Positions 16,468 to 24,115 of a stretch of DNA of 39,564 nucleotides are shown here, piece after piece. Numbering within the stretch: position 1 is the stretch's first letter; each line of letters begins with the position of its first letter. This DNA is from Cytophagaceae bacterium (lineage in GTDB: Bacteria > Bacteroidota > Bacteroidia > Cytophagales > Spirosomataceae), in the NCBI GenBank assembly GCA_947450365.1, contig CANFVE010000025.1:1-39564 (forward strand), in the 5' to 3' direction. The position numbers and the translations under genes are program-made. Below the pieces are notes generated by a model. The model was not told where the DNA came from and ran no database searches. It saw nothing but the letters and a program-made list of their open reading frames with translations.

Positions 16468-16851
16468 TTAGATCCTAGGCGGCGCGATAAGCACGCGAAC
16501 TAACGAAAAATGATAGAGATTTTCCCAACGCGCAGAAAAGCGACGGTGAGTTTTTAAGACAAAAGGAATAAATAGAATAAACGCTAATGCCGGAAGGACA
16601 TAGCCCATCGCTCCACTAAAATCGATGCTAGGAAGTCCGGGATGTTTCGTTGTTTTGGCGTGTTTGGAATCGGCTGAATAATGAAGCCATAAAAAATCGG
16701 CAAAGCTAAATTGCCCTTTGGCTTGTTTTTTATGATCCTGAAAATGTTTGAGGATTTCGTTGGCCTTAAACGATTGCTCCATTCCTACCTTCGGGATAAG
16801 AGCCCCAAAGAAAAAAAGTACAAATAGAAAAAGAGCAACTATGTTTTTCAT
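16468..16851 (-). CDS. small membrane protein leading the metal-efflux operon
   Basis: I do not recognise the family. The 127 aa have an N-terminal hydrophobic helix or signal peptide (residues 4-22), a polar loop of about 60 residues rich in His and Lys (LKHFQDHKKQ, WLHYSADSKHAKTTKHPG), a second helix (about 81-101), and a basic tail ending APPRI. The two helices would place the His-rich loop in the periplasm, suitable for metal sensing or delivery. It is 39 nt upstream of the czcA fusion on the same strand, which implies a role in the same efflux system; this is inference. Confidence 0.7.
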   Translation of the reverse strand: MKNIVALFLFVLFFFGALIPKVGMEQSFKANEILKHFQDHKKQAKGQFSFADFLWLHYSADSKHAKTTKHPGLPSIDFSGAMGYVLPALAFILFIPFVLKTHRRFSARWENLYHFSLVRVLIAPPRI

Positions 16852-16943
16852 CTTCTAAATGTACAGAAAATTCGAAAATTAAACGGATATTTAGGGGCTC
16901 ATTTTATTTTTTTGAGACAAAACGATTCAAACAAGCGATTATC

Positions 16944-17567
16944 GTGGATGAAATAAATCTATTGTGGCATCAATTGACTGACTCCGAAACGATCATCCGA
17001 TCCGGGCTACTCGTCATCACGCTCATCGTATTCGCAGAAAACGGCTTATTTTTTGCCTTCTTTCTCCCAGGCGATTATTTGCTTTTTTTAACCGGGGTTT
17101 TTGGCGGTACGGGTGTATTGAAAGAGCCCCTTTCCACCTTGTTGTTAAGTATTTTCAGCGCGGCGGTCATCGGTTCGCTCATCGGATATTTGCTGGGGCG
17201 GTTCTTCGGAAATTCCTTGCAAAGAAGGCCCGACAGCATGTTCTTCAAGAAAAAACACCTAGATTCTACCCGAGAATTTTTCGAAAAATATGGATTTAGT
17301 GCCTTGGTAATCAGCCGATTCCTGCCTGTGGTTCGGACCTTTACGCCTATTTTAGCGGGAATTAGTAAAATGTCATGGTATAGTTTCTTATTCCTAAATA
17401 TTGTGGGCGGCGCTTTATGGGTAGGGATTTTGGTGGCGGGAGGCTATTATTTAGGCCAACAATTTCCTTGGATCATCAATTACGTTCAATACATCATCCT
17501 TTTCTTTTTAGGAATTACGACATTTACCATCATCAAAGGCTATTTGAAATTGAAAAAAAATGATTGA
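16944..17567 (+). CDS. DedA family membrane protein (VTT domain)
   Basis: A 207-aa polytopic inner-membrane protein with the DedA/SNARE-associated (VTT) domain. Markers are the re-entrant segment ENGLFFAFFLPGDYLLFLTG (about 31-50), the glycine-rich IGSLIGYLLGRFFG, and the FEKYGFSALVISRFLPVVRTFTPILAG block, whose arginines are needed for function in E. coli homologues. Family members translocate polyprenyl phosphate or phospholipids and affect membrane energetics. The gene begins 92 nt from the divergent metal-efflux operon; no convincing promoter box was found. Its last 8 nt overlap nuoA. Confidence 0.95.
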   Translation: MDEINLLWHQLTDSETIIRSGLLVITLIVFAENGLFFAFFLPGDYLLFLTGVFGGTGVLKEPLSTLLLSIFSAAVIGSLIGYLLGRFFGNSLQRRPDSMFFKKKHLDSTREFFEKYGFSALVISRFLPVVRTFTPILAGISKMSWYSFLFLNIVGGALWVGILVAGGYYLGQQFPWIINYVQYIILFFLGITTFTIIKGYLKLKKND

Positions 17568-18018
17568 GCAATTCGCCTACGTCGCTGCGTTTATCGGCGC
17601 AGGGATTCTATTTCTAGGACTCATTTTATTTACGGCCAAATTACTGCGGCCTTCCCGACCGAATGTCGAAAAACTCAGCACCTACGAATCTGGGGAAGCC
17701 CCTGTGGGAAATGCGAACATTCGTTTCAATCCTCGTTTCTATGTGATCGCCTTACTTTTTGTCTTGTTTGAGGTAGAATTAATCTTTTTATTTCCTTGGG
17801 CTGTAGTTTTTGGCAATAAACGTATCGCCGCAGCAGCTCCTGCCTGGCCAACATTTGCCTTGGTCGAAATGTTTATTTTTGTTAGCATCCTCGCATTAGG
17901 CCTCGCATTCGCCTGGGCAAAAGGCTATTTGGATTGGGATAAACCCGCGGAAACCCTTCGTGATATCGAAAGTCCCGTGCCTACAAAAGCCTACGAAAAA
18001 TACTTGCCCAAAAAATAA
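17560..18018 (+). CDS. nuoA: NADH-quinone oxidoreductase subunit A
   Basis: This 152-aa protein is the small membrane subunit of respiratory complex I. It has three helices (about 8-28, 60-85 and 100-124) and the conserved family block: YESGEAPVGNANIRFNPRFY followed by FVLFEVELIFLFPWA, with the acidic Glu residues of the second helix. The C-terminal extension to KAYEKYLPKK is slightly longer than in E. coli. The ATG overlaps the end of dedA by 8 nt, so the two are co-translated. The unusual point is that no nuoB or other nuo gene follows; the next gene is a TonB-dependent receptor. Confidence 0.95.
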   Translation: MIEQFAYVAAFIGAGILFLGLILFTAKLLRPSRPNVEKLSTYESGEAPVGNANIRFNPRFYVIALLFVLFEVELIFLFPWAVVFGNKRIAAAAPAWPTFALVEMFIFVSILALGLAFAWAKGYLDWDKPAETLRDIESPVPTKAYEKYLPKK

Positions 18019-18048
18019 TCCTAAACTTTTTCGCTTTCTAATGGTTTC

Positions 18049-20502
18049 ATGAACATGAAAAATTTGTTCTTACTCACGTGCTTGTTGTGCTCTGTCATCT
18101 CCCTACAGGCCCAACAAAATGGCCGTATTTCCGGAAAAATCATCGACCAAAGCACCCAACAAGTAATCAGTGGCGCCAATATCAGTCTGGATGGAAGCGG
18201 CAAAGGCGCACAAAGTGATAGCTTAGGCTTTTTCCGAATCAACCAAGTTCCCCTCAAATCATACAACCTCAGCGTCAGCATGCTGGGCTATAAAAAGGCC
18301 AAACTTTTCAATTTAGTCCTGAATGCAGGAAATGAGTTATTTGTCAACATCGAATTAAGCCCCGAAAACCAAGAATTAAACGAGGTCATCGTAACCCAAA
18401 ATCGGAAAAGCGCCAAAGTCGCCACACTTGAATCTCCCTTAAGTGTCCAACGCCTCACCACCGAAGAAATCAAAAGCAATCCGGGTGGTAATTTTGACAT
18501 TAGCAAAGTCATCCAAACGCTTCCCGGCGTGGGAGGCGGCGCGCAAGGAGGCGGGTTTCGGAATGACATCATCATTCGCGGAGGGGGTCCCAATGAAAAC
18601 GTCTATTATTTAGATGGAATTGAAATTCCGGTGTTAAACCATTTTCAAACCCAAGGAAGCAGCGGCGGCCCGCAAGGGATGCTAAATGTATCCTTTATTG
18701 AGGATGTAAAATTGAGCTCCTCGGCCTTTGATGCGAAATATGACAATGCGCTAAGTTCGGTGTTTCAGTTTCGCCAGCGCAGCGGGAACCCAAATAAATT
18801 CCAAGGAAACGTCCGTTTAAGTGCGACTGAATTCGCGCTAACAACGGAGGGGCCTCTAGCAAAATCAGGCAAAACAACCTTTTTAGCCTCCGCGCGGCGG
18901 TCCTATTTGCAGTTTTTATTCCAAGCCTTGGACATTCCAATCCGTCCAAATTTCTGGGATTTTCAAACCAAAATTACCCACCAAATCAATGCCAAAACGA
19001 GTATTTCCTTTATGGCATTAGGGGCGATTGACGATTTTAGCTTTTCGACAATCAAGAAAGAAACGCCCGAAAAACTCTACATCTACAATTCAAACCCGAT
19101 TATTAGTCAATGGAATTATACGACAGGGGTAACCTTGAAACACTTGACTGAAAATGGCTATTACAACTTGGCCATCAGCCGAAACGCCTTCGATAATGAT
19201 ATACGGAAATACGAAGATAACCAGTTGAAAGACCCCAATCAGATCAACCTTTCCTTGCAATCCCGTGAAACCGAAAATAAAATACGTTTTGATGCCAATC
19301 AAAATATCAATGGATGGAAATTAAGTTATGGGCTTTCCGTGCAATCGGTAGATTATGCGAATCAAACCACCGCGGTTTTCAGGAAAGGAATTTATGGTTT
19401 GCAAGGGCAAGTCATCCAGCCAGAAATTAAATACCAGTTCAACAGCCCGCTCGGTACCTTCGCGAAATACGGGTCTTTCGGACAAGCGAGCAAGGCCTTT
19501 TTTGATACCCGATTAGGCATAAGTTTGGGTCTAAGGACCGATATGAATTCATTTACCGAAACGGGTTCTGATCCCTTAAAAACCCTTTCGCCCCGACTTT
19601 CCTTAAGTTATGTCATGTCTGAAAAATGGACCCTGAATGGCTCCATTGGCCGATATTTCAAATTAGCTCCTTACACGATTTTGGGTTTTGCGGATAACGC
19701 AGGAAAATTAGTGAATAAAAATGCGGACTACCAATCCTCTGACCACTACGTCCTCGGCCTTGAATATTTAGTCAATGAAGCTCTAAGATTTACGGTAGAA
19801 GGCTTTGTTAAAAATTACGGAAATGTGCCTATTTCCGTGAATAAAGGCATTTCATTGGCGAATTTAGGGGGAGATTTTAACGTACTTGGAAACGAGGCCG
19901 TTCGCACCACCGGCAAGGGCGAGGCCTATGGTTTTGAGTTTTTTGCCCAGAAAAAATTGACTGATAAGTTTTTTGGGATTCTTTCTTATACGTATTACAA
20001 CAGTTCATATAGCGGTTTAAATGGAATTATGGTACCTAGCAGTTGGGATAACCGCCATTTACTCAGTTTGACCTGGGGCTATAAATTCCCGCGAAATTGG
20101 GAATTGGGACTCAGGTTCCGTTACCAAGGGGGTGCGCCTTACACGCCATTTGATGAAACCTCCTCGCGGACAAATTTCTTGAGTCAAGGATTGGGGATAT
20201 TGGATTATGGCCAATTGAACACCAAACGCCTTCGAAGTTTTCATTCCAGCGATGTGCGGATCGATAAGAAATACAATCTAAAAAACACGACGATTGATTT
20301 GTTTTTGGATGTGACCAATTGGTACATCGCAGCCGCAGATGCCGCCCCGTATTATGCCTTCAAACGGACGGAGGACAACAAAGCCTTCGCAACCGCGGAC
20401 GGAAAGCCGATGACGTCAAATGGTAGTAATGCCATTCCGGTATTATTAGGAAACGATAAGGCTTCGGTGACGCCGACGATCGGGTTTATTGTCGAGTTTT
20501 AA
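18049..20502 (+). CDS. TonB-dependent outer-membrane receptor with carboxypeptidase-like N-terminal domain
   Basis: The 817-aa protein has a signal peptide ending about residue 23 (LQAQQ), a carboxypeptidase-regulatory-like domain (about 25-110: GRISGKIIDQSTQQVISGANISL and VSMLGYKKA), a plug domain (about 120-235: SKVIQTLPGV, DIIIRGGGPNENVYYLDGIEIP) and a 22-strand barrel to the terminal aromatic GFIVEF. It imports a ligand using TonB energy. No SusD-like lipoprotein or TonB box partner adjoins, so the ligand is unknown and it is not a typical glycan utilisation pair. It starts 31 nt after nuoA. A second in-frame Met at 18055 is an equally good start. Its last 17 nt overlap the convergent lyase gene. 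Confidence 0.93.
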   Translation: MNMKNLFLLTCLLCSVISLQAQQNGRISGKIIDQSTQQVISGANISLDGSGKGAQSDSLGFFRINQVPLKSYNLSVSMLGYKKAKLFNLVLNAGNELFVNIELSPENQELNEVIVTQNRKSAKVATLESPLSVQRLTTEEIKSNPGGNFDISKVIQTLPGVGGGAQGGGFRNDIIIRGGGPNENVYYLDGIEIPVLNHFQTQGSSGGPQGMLNVSFIEDVKLSSSAFDAKYDNALSSVFQFRQRSGNPNKFQGNVRLSATEFALTTEGPLAKSGKTTFLASARRSYLQFLFQALDIPIRPNFWDFQTKITHQINAKTSISFMALGAIDDFSFSTIKKETPEKLYIYNSNPIISQWNYTTGVTLKHLTENGYYNLAISRNAFDNDIRKYEDNQLKDPNQINLSLQSRETENKIRFDANQNINGWKLSYGLSVQSVDYANQTTAVFRKGIYGLQGQVIQPEIKYQFNSPLGTFAKYGSFGQASKAFFDTRLGISLGLRTDMNSFTETGSDPLKTLSPRLSLSYVMSEKWTLNGSIGRYFKLAPYTILGFADNAGKLVNKNADYQSSDHYVLGLEYLVNEALRFTVEGFVKNYGNVPISVNKGISLANLGGDFNVLGNEAVRTTGKGEAYGFEFFAQKKLTDKFFGILSYTYYNSSYSGLNGIMVPSSWDNRHLLSLTWGYKFPRNWELGLRFRYQGGAPYTPFDETSSRTNFLSQGLGILDYGQLNTKRLRSFHSSDVRIDKKYNLKNTTIDLFLDVTNWYIAAADAAPYYAFKRTEDNKAFATADGKPMTSNGSNAIPVLLGNDKASVTPTIGFIVEF

Positions 20503-21412
20503 GCAATAAGGCCTGGCCTTCCGCGATTAATCGATCTAATTCGACTTTATGTTCGTCGGTAAGTGTCCCCACATCCCGACGCGTATACAAGTCCATCGGA
20601 AATCCGTTTTTTTGAAGCACATATTTGGCTGCTGTCGGATAAACCGCATGCATCGGATCCATGTTATTCGCAAAAAATGCTTGCACTTCATCTACGATTG
20701 CTTTTTTCGAGGCATCGCGCGCATGTGCACAGAGCCAAACGATTAATTCGGGAAAGAGATTGCCCTGAATGCACGAAAGTCCTTTGGCACCCGCCTGCAA
20801 GGAAAGGACCGCATGGCCCATATAGGCATCATATAAACCAAAGTTATCATTCGCTCCGGCCTTGACCCGGTCACGTACTTGTTGGATATCCAAACTGGTA
20901 TCCTTATGGTACACGAGGCGGCCAGTAGGCAATAGGTTTTCCAAAATTTCCACCGTAATCAGGCGCTTATAGGGCACGGGGCATTCATAAATCCCCAACG
21001 GGATTCCCGGTGTCAACTGCATAAAGGCATGCATGCGGTCCAAAAATACTGCATCCGATTCCGATTCGAGGGTCAAAATATTATTCAACACGATGACCGC
21101 CGAAACCCCCATGCTCCAAAGACGCTTAGAGAAATCAGCCATTTCCTCCAGGGATCCACCTAGGGTTCCTGTGGCCACGACGGGCACCCGGCCGGCTGCC
21201 GTACGGACAACGGTATTGACGACATCCAAGCGTTCTTGGCTACTGAGTTCGTACATTTCACTGGAAAGGCAATTGGCAAAAAGACCTTTGGCGCCCCATT
21301 GAATATATTTGTCGGTTAATAATTCCAAACCCTTGTAATCCACTTGGCCATCCGCCAAAAATGGGGTCAACATCACGGGAATAAAACCTTCGGGTAATGA
21401 ATTCGATGTCAT
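20486..21412 (-). CDS. DHDPS/N-acetylneuraminate lyase family aldolase
   Basis: A 308-aa class I aldolase of the DapA/NanA superfamily. The Schiff-base lysine is Lys170 (YHKDTSLD) and the catalytic tyrosine is Tyr142 (GIYECPVPYKR). The usual pyruvate-carboxylate loop GTTGE or GSTGE is changed here to CLSSE (48-52), so the enzyme is probably not dihydrodipicolinate synthase. It follows a symporter (4-nt overlap) and a sialidase-like gene on the same strand; together they suggest cleavage of an imported sugar acid such as a sialic acid or keto-deoxy sugar. The exact substrate is not readable. The 3' end overlaps the TonB receptor gene by 17 nt. Confidence 0.88.
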   Translation of the reverse strand: MTSNSLPEGFIPVMLTPFLADGQVDYKGLELLTDKYIQWGAKGLFANCLSSEMYELSSQERLDVVNTVVRTAAGRVPVVATGTLGGSLEEMADFSKRLWSMGVSAVIVLNNILTLESESDAVFLDRMHAFMQLTPGIPLGIYECPVPYKRLITVEILENLLPTGRLVYHKDTSLDIQQVRDRVKAGANDNFGLYDAYMGHAVLSLQAGAKGLSCIQGNLFPELIVWLCAHARDASKKAIVDEVQAFFANNMDPMHAVYPTAAKYVLQKNGFPMDLYTRRDVGTLTDEHKVELDRLIAEGQALLLKTRQ

Positions 21413-22917
21413 GAGGATTTTTTAACAAGTTTAGAGAGGAGATATCCGGTCCCGACGATACTTAGGGTCCCCACCACCACCGTCATTTTCGAATCCAATG
21501 GAATTCGAAGCGATTCCGGCAATGCGTCTTTAAAGGAAATCAAAGCAATGATGATAATACCGACCGTCGCGGCGATTTTGGCTTGCCAATTTTCAATGTG
21601 TTTATTCAGGAATCCCATCAAGAAAATACCTAACATGCCCGCCGCAAAAATGCCCGATAATTTCCACCAGACATCCAATAAACTTTTCACACCAATCATA
21701 CTAATTCCAAACGTAATTCCCAATAGTCCCATCACCACCGTGGCGATATGCAGAATTTTCAATTGTTTGGCGGCACTAACCTCTGGATTCACATAGCGTA
21801 TATAAATGTCTTTGAGGAATACCGTCGCCGAACTGTTCATGCCGCTGCTCATGGTACTCATGGCGGCCGATAAAAGGGCGGCCATTAGGATTCCTAAGAA
21901 GCCGGTTGGGATCTGCGTCTTCATGAAATGGGGCAAGACTTTATCTCCATAATCAGCCGCGCTAAGGGCTTCCAAAGGGATATTTTTTTCCAAGGAAACT
22001 TGTTGTTTTAACTCCAAAATCAAGTCCGGATTTTGGCCATAAAAGACATACAGCGCGGTTCCGATGAAGAAAAACAAAAAGGAAACCGGCAAATAGTAGA
22101 GCGCACAAAGCCAAATACTTTTGGCCGCATCTTGGGTGTTTTGAGCTGTATGGTAGCGTTGAATGTAATTTTGATCAATCCCGAAATTGGTCAGGTTAAT
22201 GAAAAATCCATACATGAGTACCACCCAAAAAGAACTCGTACTTAGATCGGGAGTCATTTTTCCGAGGTCAAATTTATGTTCGGCACTTCCCTGACTGATG
22301 ACCTGCTCGATGCCCACTTGGGATAAAATAATTCCGAGAATCAACAAAGCCCCTAAGGTCTTGATAATCGCCTGAATCACCTCCGTCCAAATCACCGCTT
22401 CCATTCCCCCAAGCACTGTATAAAAAATAATGCAAAGACCCGATACGATGATAATCAATCGCATATCCACGCCCGTTAACGCATTCAGCGTCAAGGCTAT
22501 GCCATAAAAAATGGTCCCCATACGCGCAAGCTGAGTCATGATAAAACATAACATCGCATAGGTTCTGGCCCAGGAACCGAATCGTTTTTCCAAATGCGTA
22601 TACGCGCTAATTTCACCACTACCCCGGTAAAAAGGAACGAAAAATTTGGTAGCCACAAAGGCGGCAAATGGAATGGAAAGGCTGAAGACAAAAGGATTCC
22701 AGTTAGACCCAAAGGACTTCCCTGGATCGCCTAAAAAGGTGATTGCACTAAGAAAGGTCGCATAGAAACTGAGCCCTAATGCCCAACCCGGGATTTTTCC
22801 GGAGGCGGTGGTAAATTGTTCCGAGCTACTGTTTTTCCGAGAAAAATAGACCCCAATCCCAATCATGCTGACGAGATAAGCGACAATAATGAATAAATCA
22901 ACCATGGGTAAACTCAT
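21409..22917 (-). CDS. sodium:solute symporter (SSS family)
   Basis: A 502-aa integral membrane protein with 13 or so predicted helices and the LeuT-like fold of the SSS family. Visible are the N-terminal VDLFIIVAYLVSMIGIGVYFSRK, the unwound-helix block ASGKIPGWALGLSFYATFLSAITFLGDPG, and the sodium-site region ILMAALLSAAMSTMSSGMNSSATVFLKDIY. SSS members import sugars, sialic acid, amino acids or vitamins with sodium. The gene lies between the sialidase-like gene (1 nt gap) and the lyase (4-nt overlap), so the substrate is probably the monosaccharide or sugar acid handled by these enzymes. Confidence 0.95.
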   Translation of the reverse strand: MSLPMVDLFIIVAYLVSMIGIGVYFSRKNSSSEQFTTASGKIPGWALGLSFYATFLSAITFLGDPGKSFGSNWNPFVFSLSIPFAAFVATKFFVPFYRGSGEISAYTHLEKRFGSWARTYAMLCFIMTQLARMGTIFYGIALTLNALTGVDMRLIIIVSGLCIIFYTVLGGMEAVIWTEVIQAIIKTLGALLILGIILSQVGIEQVISQGSAEHKFDLGKMTPDLSTSSFWVVLMYGFFINLTNFGIDQNYIQRYHTAQNTQDAAKSIWLCALYYLPVSFLFFFIGTALYVFYGQNPDLILELKQQVSLEKNIPLEALSAADYGDKVLPHFMKTQIPTGFLGILMAALLSAAMSTMSSGMNSSATVFLKDIYIRYVNPEVSAAKQLKILHIATVVMGLLGITFGISMIGVKSLLDVWWKLSGIFAAGMLGIFLMGFLNKHIENWQAKIAATVGIIIIALISFKDALPESLRIPLDSKMTVVVGTLSIVGTGYLLSKLVKKSS

Positions 22918-22918
22918 G

Positions 22919-23929
22919 CTATAGTTCGATTACGACGTGTTTGATTTTTTGTCTTTTCCACGTGTAGGTAATGTGGATTTTGCCGTCTTTGGTTTGGATG
23001 ACAGCCGGATAGGAGAATTCGGCCTTCGGTTCGTTTTCGAGAATGGCGATTTCTTTCCACGTTTGTCCGTCAGGCGAAATGACTACGTTTAAAGGCGAGC
23101 GACTACCTCCCCAGGCTTTAGATTCTTTCGTGACGTGGTTGTACACGAGTACGTGTTGGCCATTTTTCAGGGTCACCGCGTCAGTTCCCGAATTGGGATT
23201 CGGCAAGGAAGTGGCTTTCAAGGCAGACCAGGAGGTTCCTTGGTCCGAAGAAAAGGATTCTAAAATGACATTGTTTTTACTCCGGCAAAGCAATTGCAAG
23301 CGACCATCTGGTAGAAACAGCACACTGGGCTGAATGGCAGAAAATTCTTTCCCGTCGTTAATGGCCTCGGTCCTTGTCCAGGTTCTACCGCCGTCCTTAG
23401 TCATTTCGAAATGCACGCGCCAGCCATTGTCTTCTGAACTGGTTGGGCATAAAAGCGTGCCATTTTTCAATAAAACAGGTTTGTTTTTAATCGGGCCATA
23501 AATGCCATCGGGTAGTTTTTCGGCGGCGGACCAGGTGATGCCGTTGTCCGTGGACCGTTTGATCATCCCCCACCAAGAAGAGGGCGTAGGGCCGACTTTA
23601 TAAAATAAGATTAATTCCCCTTTGGGCATTTGGAAGAGCACGGGGTTCCAGGTTGGGTAGCGTAAATTGGAGTTTTGAACGCCATTGGCCACTTCGACTG
23701 GCGCGGTCCATTGGCCATTGACGATCCGACTTACCCAAATTCCCACATCCTTATTGCGCTCTGCCGTACCGCCAAACCAGGCCGCAACCAGGCCTTTGGG
23801 CGTATCCTCGATCGTCGAGGCATGACAAGAAGGAAAAGGAGCTGTTTCGTAAATAAATTCAGATTGTATTTTTTGTCCGAAAGCGGGACTCAATATGGCT
23901 AAAAGTGCCAATAAAGGAAGGAATTTCAT
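22919..23929 (-). CDS. exported sialidase-like protein with BNR/Asp-box repeats
   Basis: This 336-aa protein has a signal peptide (residues 1-18, ending AFG) and a six-bladed sialidase-type propeller. Asp boxes (SxDxGxTW) are at 126-133 (STDNGITW), 177-184 (TKDGGRTW) and 228-234 (SSDQGTSW), with a degenerate one (SPDGQTW) later. HASTIEDTPKGLVAAWFGGTAE is the usual start of the BNR_2 type. The product should act in the periplasm or outside, removing a terminal sugar. Catalytic Arg triad assignment is not certain, so the specificity may not be sialic acid. First gene of the cluster with the symporter and lyase. Confidence 0.9.
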   Translation of the reverse strand: MKFLPLLALLAILSPAFGQKIQSEFIYETAPFPSCHASTIEDTPKGLVAAWFGGTAERNKDVGIWVSRIVNGQWTAPVEVANGVQNSNLRYPTWNPVLFQMPKGELILFYKVGPTPSSWWGMIKRSTDNGITWSAAEKLPDGIYGPIKNKPVLLKNGTLLCPTSSEDNGWRVHFEMTKDGGRTWTRTEAINDGKEFSAIQPSVLFLPDGRLQLLCRSKNNVILESFSSDQGTSWSALKATSLPNPNSGTDAVTLKNGQHVLVYNHVTKESKAWGGSRSPLNVVISPDGQTWKEIAILENEPKAEFSYPAVIQTKDGKIHITYTWKRQKIKHVVIEL

Positions 23930-24115
23930 GTAGGTTTAAATAGGTTTGAACGCAATTTATAATAAGACATTCAAAATTCAGCATATCCGTGAAAATCTAA
24001 CTAAATAAAAATGACATTTGGGTAAAGTCGATGAACAAAATTTATAGAATGCAGGGTCAAAACATGTATTGATTCAATATTTTTTTTAAATTTCAAATGC
24101 CAAAAACCTCTTACA

